From NCBI GenBank assembly GCA_024304985.1, contig JAMWZC010000003.1, forward strand, positions 394,611-458,610: a DNA stretch of 64,000 nt, written 5' to 3'. The position numbers were made by a program, and so were the translations under genes. This document shows, piece by piece, positions 1-9,352 of this stretch. Origin of the DNA: Paracoccaceae bacterium (GTDB lineage Bacteria > Pseudomonadota > Alphaproteobacteria > Rhodobacterales > Rhodobacteraceae). The notes under the pieces are model-generated. The model was given only the letters and a program-made list of their open reading frames with translations, made no database searches and was not told the DNA's origin. Every line of letters begins with the position of its first letter. Positions within the stretch are counted from its first letter, which is position 1.

Positions 1-60
1 CCTGATTGCCAGCAGCCCCCAGACATCCTAGACTGGCGGCTCCAGCAGAAGGGCGCGCCC

Positions 61-1386
61 ATGTCCCATATCTTCCCCCGCCATTCCCGCCAAAGCCTGC
101 CCACCATCGCAGGCGGCGAAGGCTGCTACCTGATCGATTCGACCGGCAAGCGATATCTCGACGGATCAGGCGGCGCCGCAGTCTCCTGCCTCGGCCACGG
201 CGACAAGACCGTGATCGACGCGATCAAGGCGCAACTGGACAAGGTCGCCTTCGCCCATACCGGCTTCTTCACCTCCGACCCCGCCGAGCAACTGGCCGAC
301 CTGCTGGTCGAACACGCCCCCCAAGGCATCGACCGCGTCTATCTGGTCTCCGGCGGCTCCGAAGCGACCGAGGCCGCGATCAAACTCGCCCGGCAATACT
401 GGGTCGAGAAAGGCCAGCCCCAGCGCGGCCGCCTGATTGCCCGGCAGCAAAGCTATCACGGCAACACCATCGGTGCCCTGTCCGCAGGCGGCAACGCATG
501 GCGCCGCGCGCAGTTCGGCCCCCTGTTGCTGGACGTCAGCCATATCCCGCCCTGCTACGACTACCGCCTCCGCCACGACGGAGAAAGCCGCGAGGATTAC
601 GCCCTGCGCGCCGCCAACGCGCTGGAGGACGAGTTGCTCCGCGTCGGTCCCGACACCGTCATGGCCTTCATGGCCGAACCTGTCGTGGGCGCCACCGCAG
701 GCGCGCTGCCCCCCGCCCCCGGTTATTTCAAACGCATCCGTCAGATTTGCGACAAATACGGCATCCTGCTGATCCTGGACGAGGTGATGTGCAGCATGGG
801 TCGCACCGGCCATCTTTTCGCCTGCGAGGAGGACGGCATCGCCCCCGATATCATCTGCATCGCCAAAGGTCTGGGCGCGGGCTACCAGCCCATCGGTGCC
901 ATGCTGTGCAGCGCCGAGATCTATGACACCATCGCGGCAGGCAGCGGCTTCTTCCAGCATGGGCACACCTATATCGGCCATCCCACCGCAGCGGCGGCGG
1001 GGTTGGCGGTCGTGTCCTCCATCCTTGACCGTGGCCTGATCCCGCGCGTCAGGGCACAGGGCGACAAGCTGGCCGCACGGCTGGAAGCGCGCTTCGGGCA
1101 GCACCCGCATGTGGGTGACATCCGCGGCCGCGGCCTGTTCCGCGGCATCGAACTGGTGGCGGATCGTGAGACGAAAGCCCCCTTCGATCCGGCGCGCGGC
1201 ATCGCAGGCAAACTCAAGAAAGCGGCCTTCGATGCGGGTCTCATCTGCTATCCAATGCAGGGCACGATTGACGGACGACAGGGCGACCATGTGCTGCTCG
1301 CCCCGCCCTTCATTATCGAGGATGCACAATTGGACGAATTGACCGAGAAACTGTCTATTGCGCTGGATTGTGTCTTGGCGGCCTAA
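61..1386 (+). CDS. class III (aspartate aminotransferase family) PLP aminotransferase
   Basis: 441 aa, the usual length for a class III, fold-type I aminotransferase. Landmarks seen: the Asp that contacts the pyridine nitrogen in LILDEVMCSMGRTG, and the Schiff-base lysine in CIAKGLGAGYQPIG. The C-terminal domain contains the family sequence GRGLFRGIEL. The start at 61 has AGAAGGG about 10 bases upstream. It probably transfers an amino group between an omega- or alpha-amino acid and a keto acid in the cytoplasm; the substrate cannot be read from sequence. It precedes a TAXI-type TRAP transporter by 212 bases, so a shared amino-acid-like substrate is possible but unproven. Nothing recognisable lies in bases 1-60. 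Confidence 0.88.
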   Translation: MSHIFPRHSRQSLPTIAGGEGCYLIDSTGKRYLDGSGGAAVSCLGHGDKTVIDAIKAQLDKVAFAHTGFFTSDPAEQLADLLVEHAPQGIDRVYLVSGGSEATEAAIKLARQYWVEKGQPQRGRLIARQQSYHGNTIGALSAGGNAWRRAQFGPLLLDVSHIPPCYDYRLRHDGESREDYALRAANALEDELLRVGPDTVMAFMAEPVVGATAGALPPAPGYFKRIRQICDKYGILLILDEVMCSMGRTGHLFACEEDGIAPDIICIAKGLGAGYQPIGAMLCSAEIYDTIAAGSGFFQHGHTYIGHPTAAAAGLAVVSSILDRGLIPRVRAQGDKLAARLEARFGQHPHVGDIRGRGLFRGIELVADRETKAPFDPARGIAGKLKKAAFDAGLICYPMQGTIDGRQGDHVLLAPPFIIEDAQLDELTEKLSIALDCVLAA

Positions 1387-1466
1387 TCCCGTATTTTTAT
1401 TAATATAAATCATTATCTTACACGATATCGCACGGGCATTTACCCATGCGCCACGCTGTTCCTGCG

Positions 1467-1510
1467 TTGCACTTTGGAAAAATGCCGCTAGGGTTGTTAT
1501 CAAAAGATAA
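1467..1510 (+). promoter_or_regulatory. weak candidate promoter and inverted repeat before the TAXI-TRAP operon
   Basis: The 212-base gap between the aminotransferase and the solute-binding protein gene holds TTGCAC at 1467-1472 and TAGGGT at 1489-1494, 16 bases apart. Right after it is the inverted repeat TTATC-AAAA-GATAA at 1497-1510. The rest of the gap is A+T-richer than the coding DNA around it. The match to a sigma-70 promoter is weak. Confidence 0.3.
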
Positions 1511-1598
1511 TCTTGGGTTGCCAATTAAAACCCTGAGGCAGGCATCCAAAGGCAAGACGTCTCTCGACACACGAGCTTTGAAAAAAGGGAGACCACCA

Positions 1599-2561
1599 AT
1601 GAAAATGCTCAAAGCCGCATCCCTGACTGCGGTCGTCGCGCTCAGCGCGCAGATGGCCACCGCACAGGAACAATTCATCACCATCGGCACAGGTGGCCAG
1701 ACCGGCGTCTACTACGTCGTCGGCCAGTCGATCTGCCGTCTGGTCAACCGTGGCACCGCTGATCACAACCTGCGCTGCACGGCGCCTTCGACCGGCGGTT
1801 CCATCGCGAACATCAATGCAATCAAGGCCGGCGACATGGACATGGGCGTCGCCCAGTCGGACTGGCAGTTCCATGCCTATAACGGCACCTCCGAATACGA
1901 AGGTGACAAGTTCGACAAACTCCGCGCGGTCTTTTCCGTGCATGGCGAACCCTTTACCGTGCTGGCACGCGCCGATGCGGGGATCACCGATTTCGCCGAT
2001 CTCAAGGGCAAGCGCGTCAACGTCGGCAACCCCGGCTCTGGCCAGCGCGCCACGATGGACGTGGTGCTGAACGCATTGGGTTGGTCCATCGACGATTTCG
2101 CCATGGCGTCCGAGCTTCAGCCGTCGGAACAGGCGGCGGCCCTGGGTGACAACAAGGTCGATGCCATCGTCTATACCGTGGGCCACCCCAACGGCTCGAT
2201 CCAGGAGGCGACCTCGACCGTCGACTCGCGGCTGGTCAATCTCACCGGACCGGAAATCGAGGCGCTGATCGCGGACAATCCCTACTATGCCAAGGCCACG
2301 ATCCCCGGCGGGATGTATGCAGGCAACGACAACGAGACCACGACCTTCGGCGTCAAGGCCACTTTCGTGACCTCGGCCGATGTGGATGACGAGGTGGTCT
2401 ACACCGTCGTGAAGGCGGTGTTCGACAACTTCGACCGCTTCAAGGGTCTGCACCCCGCCTTCGCCAATCTGACCGAGGAAGAGATGATTGCGAACGGCAA
2501 CAGCGCCCCGCTGCATCCGGGTGCCGAGAAGTACTATCGCGAGCGCGGCTGGATCCAGTAA
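1599..2561 (+). CDS. TAXI family TRAP transporter solute-binding protein
   Basis: 320 aa from the ATG at 1599, which has AAGGGAGA about 7 bases upstream and begins a signal peptide (MKMLKAASLTAVVALSAQ, cleaved near TAQ). An in-frame ATG at 1446 would put 51 non-secretory residues in front and is rejected. The mature protein begins with the TAXI hallmark ITIGTGGQTGVYY and later has STGGSIANINAI and VNVGNPGSGQRATMD. TAXI proteins are periplasmic receptors for organic or amino acids such as glutamate. It heads a transporter operon with the fused permease and a UspA protein. The ligand is unknown; the aminotransferase upstream hints at an amino or keto acid. Confidence 0.92.
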   Translation: MKMLKAASLTAVVALSAQMATAQEQFITIGTGGQTGVYYVVGQSICRLVNRGTADHNLRCTAPSTGGSIANINAIKAGDMDMGVAQSDWQFHAYNGTSEYEGDKFDKLRAVFSVHGEPFTVLARADAGITDFADLKGKRVNVGNPGSGQRATMDVVLNALGWSIDDFAMASELQPSEQAAALGDNKVDAIVYTVGHPNGSIQEATSTVDSRLVNLTGPEIEALIADNPYYAKATIPGGMYAGNDNETTTFGVKATFVTSADVDDEVVYTVVKAVFDNFDRFKGLHPAFANLTEEEMIANGNSAPLHPGAEKYYRERGWIQ

Positions 2562-2583
2562 GCGCCATGGCGTCCTGACTCCG

Positions 2584-2613
2584 GGCAGGCCCGCATCGCT
2601 GCGCGGGCCTGCC
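2584..2613 (+). other. G+C-rich stem-loop between TAXI receptor and permease genes
   Basis: Perfect 11-base arms GGCAGGCCCGC (2584-2594) and GCGGGCCTGCC (2603-2613) with an 8-base loop, 23 bases after the receptor stop codon. No T-run follows. Such structures after the first gene of binding-protein operons commonly stabilise or attenuate the message so the receptor outnumbers the permease. That role is inferred here. Confidence 0.6.
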
Positions 2614-2669
2614 TGCAACCTGCCCATATGAGGCAGGCGTAAAGGCAACTTCCGACAGGGACATGACCG

Positions 2670-5426
2670 ATGAGCGACGATCCGAACCGCGCCTCCGCCT
2701 CAACCGCAGCACAGAACGCCACTGAAGGGCTGAGCCAGGAAGAGCTTGATGCCCTTGTGGCCGCTGCCGATACCGGCGGACGCACGCCGTCCGGCCCGGT
2801 GGGTCTGTTCATCCTGCTGGTGGCGCTTGTATGGTCGCTGTTCCAACTCTGGATCGCCTCGCCCCTGCCTTTCATGGTGGGCTTTGGCGTCTTCAATGAC
2901 ACCGAGGCACGCTCGTTCCATCTGGCCTTCGCACTGTTTCTGGCCTTTGCCGCCTATCCCGCTGCGCGCGGCACCTTCCAGACCGGCCTGGCCATCGCGG
3001 TGCCTGTGATCCTCTCGGCTCTTTTCATCTATGGCAGCCGCGAAGGTGATCCGATCTGGTGGATTCCGCTGGCTGGTGCCGCAATGGTGGGAATGGTCCT
3101 GCTGGGGTCGCCGCGCAACCGTGTACCTGTCTGGGAATGGGCGCTGGCGATCCTTGGGGCCGCAGCCGCGCTCTATATCTACTTCTATTATGACGAAATC
3201 GGCCGCCGCGTCGGGGCTCCAATCGTTCAGGATTTCGTCGTGGCCGTCATCGGCATCCTGATCCTGCTCGAGGCCACCCGCCGCGCCTTGGGACCCGCGC
3301 TGATGATCGTGGCCAGCGTCTTTCTGATCTACACCTTCCTTGGTCCGATGATGCCCTCGATCATCGCCCACAAGGGCAATTCGCTGTCCGAGGTGGTCAA
3401 TCACCAGTGGATCACCACCCAGGGCGTGTTCGGCATAGCTCTTGGCGTCTCGACCTCGTTCGTGTTTCTCTTCGTCCTTTTCGGCTCGCTGTTGGACAAG
3501 GCTGGCGCGGGCAATTACTTCATCCAGGTCGCGTTCAGCCTGATGGGTCACATGCGGGGCGGACCGGCCAAGGCGGCCGTGGTCTCGTCAGCCATGACCG
3601 GCCTCATTTCGGGGTCTTCCATCGCGAACGTGGTCACGACCGGCACCTTCACCATCCCGCTGATGAAGCGCGTGGGCTTTTCCTCGGAAAAAGCGGGCGC
3701 GGTCGAGGTGGCATCATCGGTCAACGGCCAGATCATGCCCCCCGTCATGGGGGCTGCCGCCTTCCTGATGGTCGAATATGTGGGCATCCCCTATTTCGAC
3801 GTGGTCAAGCATGCCTTCCTGCCTGCGGTCATCAGCTATATCGCGCTGGTCTATATCGTGCATCTGGAGGCGATGAAGGCGGGCATGGAAGGTCTGCCGC
3901 GTGCCTATACGCCCAAGCCCATCGTGCAGCGGCTGATCGGCATCGCCTTCACCATCGCGGTGATCTGCGCGCTCAGCTTTGCTGTCTATTACGGCATGGG
4001 CTGGATCAGACCCACCTTCGGTGATGCAGCAGGCTGGATCGTCTTTGCCCTGCTGATCGTGGTCTATGTGGCGCTGCTGCGCGTCGCCGCGAACGAAGCC
4101 CCGCTCAAGATGGAGGACCCCAACGCGCCGGTGACATCGCTGCCCCTGCCCGGTCCCACAATCCGCTCGGGTCTGCATTTCCTGCTGCCCGTGGTGGTGC
4201 TGGTCTGGTCGCTGATGGTGGACCGCCTCAGCCCCGGCCTGTCGGCCTTCTGGGCGGCGGCCTTCATGATCTTCATCCTGCTGACACAGCGCCCGATCAT
4301 GGCGATCCTGCGCCGTGAAGGCGAATTGGCCATGGCGTTCCGCGCCGGGTTCATCGACCTGATCGAAGGACTGGTCGCGGGTGCGCGCAACATGATCGGC
4401 ATCGGCATCGCGACGGCAACGGCGGGCATCATCGTGGGCGCGGTCAGCCAGACGGGTGTCGGCTCTTCCCTTGCCGATGTGGTCGAGGTGCTGTCGGGCG
4501 GTCACATCATGGCGATCCTGCTGCTGACGGCGGTGCTGTCGCTGATCCTTGGCATGGGTCTGCCGACAACGGCCAACTATATCGTGGTCTCGGCCCTGCT
4601 TGCGCCAGTGATCGTGACCCTGGGCCAGCAGAACGGGCTGATCGTGCCGCTGATTGCGGTGCATCTGTTCGTCTTCTATTTCGGGATCATGGCCGACGTG
4701 ACCCCGCCGGTGGGTCTGGCCAGCTTTGCCGCTGCCGCCGTATCGGGCGGAGATCCGATCAAGACCGGTGTGGTGGCCTTCTTCTACTCGCTGCGGACGG
4801 CGGCGCTGCCCTTCCTGTTCATCTTCAACACCGATCTGTTGCTGATCAACGTGACATGGGCGCAAGGGATCCTGGTCTTTGTGGTGGCCACGGTCGCCAT
4901 GCTGCTGTTCGCCGCCGCAACGCAGGGCTGGTTCCTGACCCGCAATCGCATCCACGAAACGGTGCTTCTGCTTCTGGTCGCCTTCACCTTCTTCCGGCCG
5001 GGCTTCTGGATGGACATGATCTCGCCACCCTATGAAATCCTACCCCCGGCACAGATCGACACCGCCGTGATGTCCACCCCACCTGGCGAGCTGCTGCGGC
5101 TGCGTGTGGACGGCATGAACGACGTGGGCGACCCAATCAGTTTCGTAGCCCTACTTCCCGTGGGCGAGGGTGACACCCCCGAGGACCGTCTTTTCGCGTC
5201 GGGTCTGGAACTGATCACGCAGGGCGACACGGTGATCGTTGACAATGCCACATTCGGCAGCCCCGCGCAGCAAGCGGGCTTCGACTGGGATCAGACGATC
5301 ACGCAGGTTCTGGCCCCACTGCCGCAGCCGTCGAAATACTGGATGTTCCTGCCGGCCTTCCTTGTTCTGGGCGGGATCGTTCTGATGCAGCGCCGGCGTA
5401 TCGCCCACGCCCCAGCCACCGCCTGA
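2670..5426 (+). CDS. TRAP transporter fused permease (4TM/12TM) with C-terminal DUF3394
   Basis: 918 aa. The small (DctQ-like) and large (DctM-like) membrane subunits are fused, as is normal for TAXI systems. The N-terminal about 50 residues are cytoplasmic, then there are four helices to about residue 180. The DctM-type segment runs from about 185 to 760 and contains GLISGSSIANVVTTGTF and GLPTTANYIVVSALLAPVIV. A soluble segment from about residue 780 to 885, with a last helix and RRRR-type tail, matches the DUF3394 domain of these fusions. The protein drives Na+- or H+-coupled solute uptake with the receptor encoded just upstream. Start at 2670; an ATG 7 bases earlier opens only a 3-codon frame. 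Confidence 0.92.
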   Translation: MSDDPNRASASTAAQNATEGLSQEELDALVAAADTGGRTPSGPVGLFILLVALVWSLFQLWIASPLPFMVGFGVFNDTEARSFHLAFALFLAFAAYPAARGTFQTGLAIAVPVILSALFIYGSREGDPIWWIPLAGAAMVGMVLLGSPRNRVPVWEWALAILGAAAALYIYFYYDEIGRRVGAPIVQDFVVAVIGILILLEATRRALGPALMIVASVFLIYTFLGPMMPSIIAHKGNSLSEVVNHQWITTQGVFGIALGVSTSFVFLFVLFGSLLDKAGAGNYFIQVAFSLMGHMRGGPAKAAVVSSAMTGLISGSSIANVVTTGTFTIPLMKRVGFSSEKAGAVEVASSVNGQIMPPVMGAAAFLMVEYVGIPYFDVVKHAFLPAVISYIALVYIVHLEAMKAGMEGLPRAYTPKPIVQRLIGIAFTIAVICALSFAVYYGMGWIRPTFGDAAGWIVFALLIVVYVALLRVAANEAPLKMEDPNAPVTSLPLPGPTIRSGLHFLLPVVVLVWSLMVDRLSPGLSAFWAAAFMIFILLTQRPIMAILRREGELAMAFRAGFIDLIEGLVAGARNMIGIGIATATAGIIVGAVSQTGVGSSLADVVEVLSGGHIMAILLLTAVLSLILGMGLPTTANYIVVSALLAPVIVTLGQQNGLIVPLIAVHLFVFYFGIMADVTPPVGLASFAAAAVSGGDPIKTGVVAFFYSLRTAALPFLFIFNTDLLLINVTWAQGILVFVVATVAMLLFAAATQGWFLTRNRIHETVLLLLVAFTFFRPGFWMDMISPPYEILPPAQIDTAVMSTPPGELLRLRVDGMNDVGDPISFVALLPVGEGDTPEDRLFASGLELITQGDTVIVDNATFGSPAQQAGFDWDQTITQVLAPLPQPSKYWMFLPAFLVLGGIVLMQRRRIAHAPATA

Positions 5427-5438
5427 GGGAGACCGCAG

Positions 5439-5864
5439 ATGTTCCGCAACATTCTCATGCCCATCGACATCGAACACCCCGAATCCTGGGAAAAGGCCCT
5501 GCCGATGGCGGTGGAGCTGACCGGGACCGAGGGCACGCTGCATATCCTTGGCATCGTCCATGATATCGGTTCCGCATGGGTGGCGCAGTCCTTGCCGCGC
5601 GATTTCGAGGAGAAATCCCTCCAGAACATGAAATCGCGCCTCAATGCCTTTGCTTCTGAACACCTACCGGGCAACATGCGGGTCAAGACGCATGTCGGGC
5701 ATGGGCATGTCGCCGAGCACATCCTGAAAGCCGCCAAGACGATCGGGGCGGACCTGATCGTCATCGCCGCGCATCACCCCGACGATCTGCGCACGCTGCT
5801 GATCGGATCGAACAGTGGCAAGGTGGTACGCAACGCGACGATTCCCGTCCTGACCGTGCGCTAA
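5439..5864 (+). CDS. universal stress protein (UspA family), TRAP-associated
   Basis: 141 aa, a single Usp domain covering the whole protein. It starts MFRNILMPIDIE and ends with an ATP-binding-type loop, GSNSGKVVRNATIPVLTVR. It begins 12 bases after the permease stop, so it is almost certainly co-transcribed. In Halomonas elongata a comparable UspA protein (TeaD) binds ATP and modulates the TeaABC ectoine TRAP transporter. By analogy this protein may tune the TAXI transporter; that is an inference. Confidence 0.88.
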   Translation: MFRNILMPIDIEHPESWEKALPMAVELTGTEGTLHILGIVHDIGSAWVAQSLPRDFEEKSLQNMKSRLNAFASEHLPGNMRVKTHVGHGHVAEHILKAAKTIGADLIVIAAHHPDDLRTLLIGSNSGKVVRNATIPVLTVR

Positions 5865-6055
5865 GGAGAATAGCTGATCAGCGCCACAAGTTGACGCAGC
5901 GTCATCTTCGGAAAAACCGGACGAAATTCGAACGACAAGCTATTGTTCCGGCAGGAAGCGGCCCCAAATAGGGCCGTGCGCGCATCTGGTGCCAGTTTTT
6001 GAAGTGAAACGATCCGGTTTGGGGGGCTCCTTGGACCGGTCAGGTCGAAACCGTG

Positions 6056-6084
6056 TTGCACACAGGGTTTCAACCTCTTTAAAA
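6056..6084 (+). promoter_or_regulatory. candidate promoter of the Mrp antiporter operon
   Basis: The 276-base gap 5865-6140 has no convincing gene. It holds TTGCAC at 6056-6061 and TTAAAA at 6079-6084, separated by 17 bases, about 57 bases before the mnhA start. This is a plausible sigma-70-like promoter, judged only by spacing and box similarity. Confidence 0.35.
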
Positions 6085-6140
6085 CGGCGCAACCCGTTTG
6101 CCGTCCACGGTATGACAGTCTGACCAAGGAGCCCCATTTC

Positions 6141-8999
6141 GTGTCTCTGATTCTCATCGCTGCCCTTCCGTTTCTGGGTGCGCTTCTGCCGGGACTGATG
6201 ATCCGCGCGGGACGCAACGCCTGCGCCTGGACCACGGCCCTTGTCACACTGACTGCGTTGATCGGCCTGCTGGTCCACGCCCCCGCCGTCATGCGCGGCG
6301 AGGTGATCCAGTATCGCCTGGACTGGATCCCCATGCTGGGCCTGAACGCGAATTTCTTCCTCGACGGTCTGGGCCTGCTGTTTGCCGGCCTGATCCTTGG
6401 GATCGGCCTCTTGATCATAATCTACGCGCGCTTCTACCTGTCGCGGAACGATCCGATGGGGCAGTTCTACACCTATCTGCTGCTGTTCCAGGGCGCGATG
6501 GTGGGCATCGTGCTGTCGGACAACGTCCTGCTGTTGCTGATCTTCTGGGAGCTGACCTCGCTCTCGTCCTTCCTGCTGATCGGCTATTGGAAACACCTGC
6601 CCGAAGGCCGTCAGGGCGCGCGCATGGCGCTGGCTGTCACCGGCATGGGCGGACTGGCCCTGATCGGGGGCATGCTGATCCTTGGCAATATCGTGGGCAG
6701 TTATGACCTGACCGTGATCCTTGAAAACAAGGACATCATTCAGGCAAGCCCCCTCTATCTGCCCGCGCTCATCCTGATCCTGCTGGGTTGTTTCACCAAA
6801 TCGGCGCAGTTCCCCTTCCATTTCTGGTTGCCCCACGCCATGGCAGCGCCCACGCCCGTGTCGGCATATCTCCACTCGGCCACGATGGTGAAAGCGGGTC
6901 TGTTCCTGATGGCCCGCCTCTGGCCGGTGCTGGCGGGCACGCCGGAATGGTTCTACATCGTCGCCACAACGGGCCTGATCACGATGGTGCTGGGCGCGGT
7001 GATTGCGCTGTTCAAGGATGACCTCAAGGCCCTTCTGGCCTTTTCCACCGTGTCACATCTGGGCCTGATCACGATGCTTCTGGGCTTCGGCACGCCCTTC
7101 GCCGCCGTGGTCGCGGTGTTCCACATCATCAACCACGCCACCTTCAAGGCAGCTTTGTTCATGAGCGCGGGCATCGTCGATCACGAGGCCCATACACGCG
7201 ACATCAAACGTCTGGGCGGGCTGCGCCACCTGATGCCGGTGACATTCACCATCGCCACCGTGGCAGGTCTGTCCATGGCGGGCATCCCGCTTTTCAACGG
7301 GTTCCTATCCAAGGAAATGATGCTCGACGCCGCCTCCAACACCGTCTGGCAGGGCAATCCTTGGATCATCCCGGCATTGGCCACCTTGGGCGCGCTTTTC
7401 TCGGTCGCCTATTCCTTCCGGCTGATCGTTCACACCTTCCTTGGCCCCAAGCGCGACGATTATCCCGCCAAGCCGCATGATCCGGGCTTCGGCATGTGGG
7501 CTTCGCCCGCGCTGCTGGCCACGCTGGTGATCCTGATCGGGATCATGCCCGCGCTGATGGTCGGCCCGCTTGTCGCCACAGCTTCCAGCGCGGTGATCGG
7601 CGGCGAACTGCCCTATTACTCGCTCAAGATCTGGCACGGGGTGAACACCGCCCTGTTCCTGTCCATCGCAGCGGTCGTGGGCGGCCTGATCCTTCTGGCC
7701 CTGCACCGCCCGCTGGATGCCGCATGGATCCGCGCGCCCCGTCCCGAGGCCAAGGCGATTTTCGACGCGCTGCTGGGTGCCATCACCCGCGCGGCCAATG
7801 CCCTGACCGACGGTCTGCACAACGGAGCCATGACCCGCTATGCGGCGGTCTTCACCCTTGCCGTGATCGTAGCAGGCACGACCGCATGGTTCAGCGGCAC
7901 GGCCCCCGCCCCCGCGCGCGAGGTGATGGCCATCGGGCCGGTCCCGCTGATCGGGTGGTTCCTGCTGGTCGTGGCCTCGGGCTGCATGGTGGCGTTCCAC
8001 CGCAACCGCCTGCTGGCGCTGGTCCTGATGGGGATCGTGGGTCTGATCGTCTCGGTTGCCTTCGCCTATCTGTCCGCCCCGGACCTTGCACTGACACAGT
8101 TCTCGGTTGAGGTGGTCAGCATCATCCTGCTGCTTCTGGCCCTGAACTTCCTGCCCAAGACCACGCCCAACGAAAGCGGAAGTGGCCGTCGCCTGCGGGA
8201 TGGCATCATCGCGGTGTTGGGCGGGCTGGCCGTCGGTGGGCTTGCACTTGCGGTGCTTCTGTCCGACTTCTCGCAAGAGAGCATCTCGGCCTTCCACCTT
8301 GCCAATTCGAAACCGGGTGGCGGCGGCACCAATGTGGTGAACGTGATCCTTGTGGACTTCCGCGGCTTCGATACCTTTGGCGAGATCATCGTGCTGGGCA
8401 TCGCGGCCCTCGTGATTTTCGCCATGACCGAATCCGTCCTGAACGGGCCCGTCGGTGCCAGACTCAAGCAACGCCCGATCAACCCGAACGAGGCCGGAGA
8501 CCGCCATCCGCTGATGATGGTCGTCGCCACGCGCGTGATGATGCCCATCGCCGTGATGGTCGGTGTCTTCATCTTCCTGCGCGGCCATAACGAACCGGGC
8601 GGCGGCTTCATCGCGGGCCTGATCGTGGCCATCGCTCTGGTCATGCAATACATGGCCAGTGGCTTTGAATGGGCGGCCGCGCGTAAGCGCTATCCCTATC
8701 ACATGATCATCGCGCTGGGGATCTTTGCCGCCGCCTTCACCGGGATCGGCTCGTGGTTCGCGGACCGGCCCTTCCTGACCAGCAACTACGGCTATTTCCA
8801 GATCCCGCCGATGGGCGAGTTCGAGCTGGCCACGGCCATGGCCTTTGACGTGGGCGTTTTCCTCTGCGTCGTGGGTGCCGTGATGCTGGCACTGGAAAGC
8901 CTGTCCCGCTTTGCCCACCGGGCCGGCGATCGGCCCAGCCCCTATCCCATGGATATCGACCCCTCGCGGGATCTGCCGCAGGAGGCGAAGGACGCGTAA
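6141..8999 (+). CDS. mnhA: Mrp/Mnh monovalent cation/H+ antiporter subunit A, fused to subunit B
   Basis: 952 aa, GTG start at 6141 with AAGGA about 10 bases upstream. Residues about 1-500 are NuoL-like, with the proton-channel signature FWELTSLSSFLLIGYW near residue 135. There are further helices and a DUF4040-like segment at about 610-720. From about residue 790 it continues as an MnhB subunit (VFIFLRGHNEPGGGFIAGL). The A-B fusion is common in alphaproteobacteria (PhaA-type). It is the main proton-conducting subunit of the hetero-oligomeric Mrp complex, which exports Na+ or K+ in exchange for H+. The stop overlaps mnhC by one base (TAATG). Confidence 0.93.
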   Translation: MSLILIAALPFLGALLPGLMIRAGRNACAWTTALVTLTALIGLLVHAPAVMRGEVIQYRLDWIPMLGLNANFFLDGLGLLFAGLILGIGLLIIIYARFYLSRNDPMGQFYTYLLLFQGAMVGIVLSDNVLLLLIFWELTSLSSFLLIGYWKHLPEGRQGARMALAVTGMGGLALIGGMLILGNIVGSYDLTVILENKDIIQASPLYLPALILILLGCFTKSAQFPFHFWLPHAMAAPTPVSAYLHSATMVKAGLFLMARLWPVLAGTPEWFYIVATTGLITMVLGAVIALFKDDLKALLAFSTVSHLGLITMLLGFGTPFAAVVAVFHIINHATFKAALFMSAGIVDHEAHTRDIKRLGGLRHLMPVTFTIATVAGLSMAGIPLFNGFLSKEMMLDAASNTVWQGNPWIIPALATLGALFSVAYSFRLIVHTFLGPKRDDYPAKPHDPGFGMWASPALLATLVILIGIMPALMVGPLVATASSAVIGGELPYYSLKIWHGVNTALFLSIAAVVGGLILLALHRPLDAAWIRAPRPEAKAIFDALLGAITRAANALTDGLHNGAMTRYAAVFTLAVIVAGTTAWFSGTAPAPAREVMAIGPVPLIGWFLLVVASGCMVAFHRNRLLALVLMGIVGLIVSVAFAYLSAPDLALTQFSVEVVSIILLLLALNFLPKTTPNESGSGRRLRDGIIAVLGGLAVGGLALAVLLSDFSQESISAFHLANSKPGGGGTNVVNVILVDFRGFDTFGEIIVLGIAALVIFAMTESVLNGPVGARLKQRPINPNEAGDRHPLMMVVATRVMMPIAVMVGVFIFLRGHNEPGGGFIAGLIVAIALVMQYMASGFEWAAARKRYPYHMIIALGIFAAAFTGIGSWFADRPFLTSNYGYFQIPPMGEFELATAMAFDVGVFLCVVGAVMLALESLSRFAHRAGDRPSPYPMDIDPSRDLPQEAKDA

Positions 9000-9352
9000 T
9001 GGAATACCTTCTTGCAACAGCCATCGGCGTGATGACCGCAGCGGGGATCTATCTGCTGCTGCGTCAGCGCACTTTTCCGGTGATCCTTGGCATCTCGATG
9101 CTGACCTATGCGGTGAACCTGTTCCTGTTCGCTTCGGGACGGGTGGCCATCAACCTGCCGCCGGTCCTGCTGAACCAGACGCCCACCTATACCGACCCGC
9201 TGCCGCAGGCGCTTGTCCTGACCGCTATCGTGATCTCGTTCGGGATGACGGCGGTTGTGGTGCTCATGGGGCTGGGGGCCTTCCTCTCGGCCAGAACCGA
9301 TCATATCGACCTGGCCCGGACCGGCGATCAGGCTGAGGAGTCGGGCAAATGA
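8999..9352 (+). CDS. mnhC: Mrp antiporter subunit C
   Basis: 117 aa, three predicted helices, NuoK-like. Seen: ILGISMLTYAVNLFLFASG in the second helix, and PLPQALVLTAIVISFGMTA, the standard MnhC signature. Coupled to the genes on both sides by overlaps (TAATG with mnhA, ATGA with mnhD). It is a membrane subunit of the Mrp Na+/H+ antiporter. Confidence 0.93.
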   Translation: MEYLLATAIGVMTAAGIYLLLRQRTFPVILGISMLTYAVNLFLFASGRVAINLPPVLLNQTPTYTDPLPQALVLTAIVISFGMTAVVVLMGLGAFLSARTDHIDLARTGDQAEESGK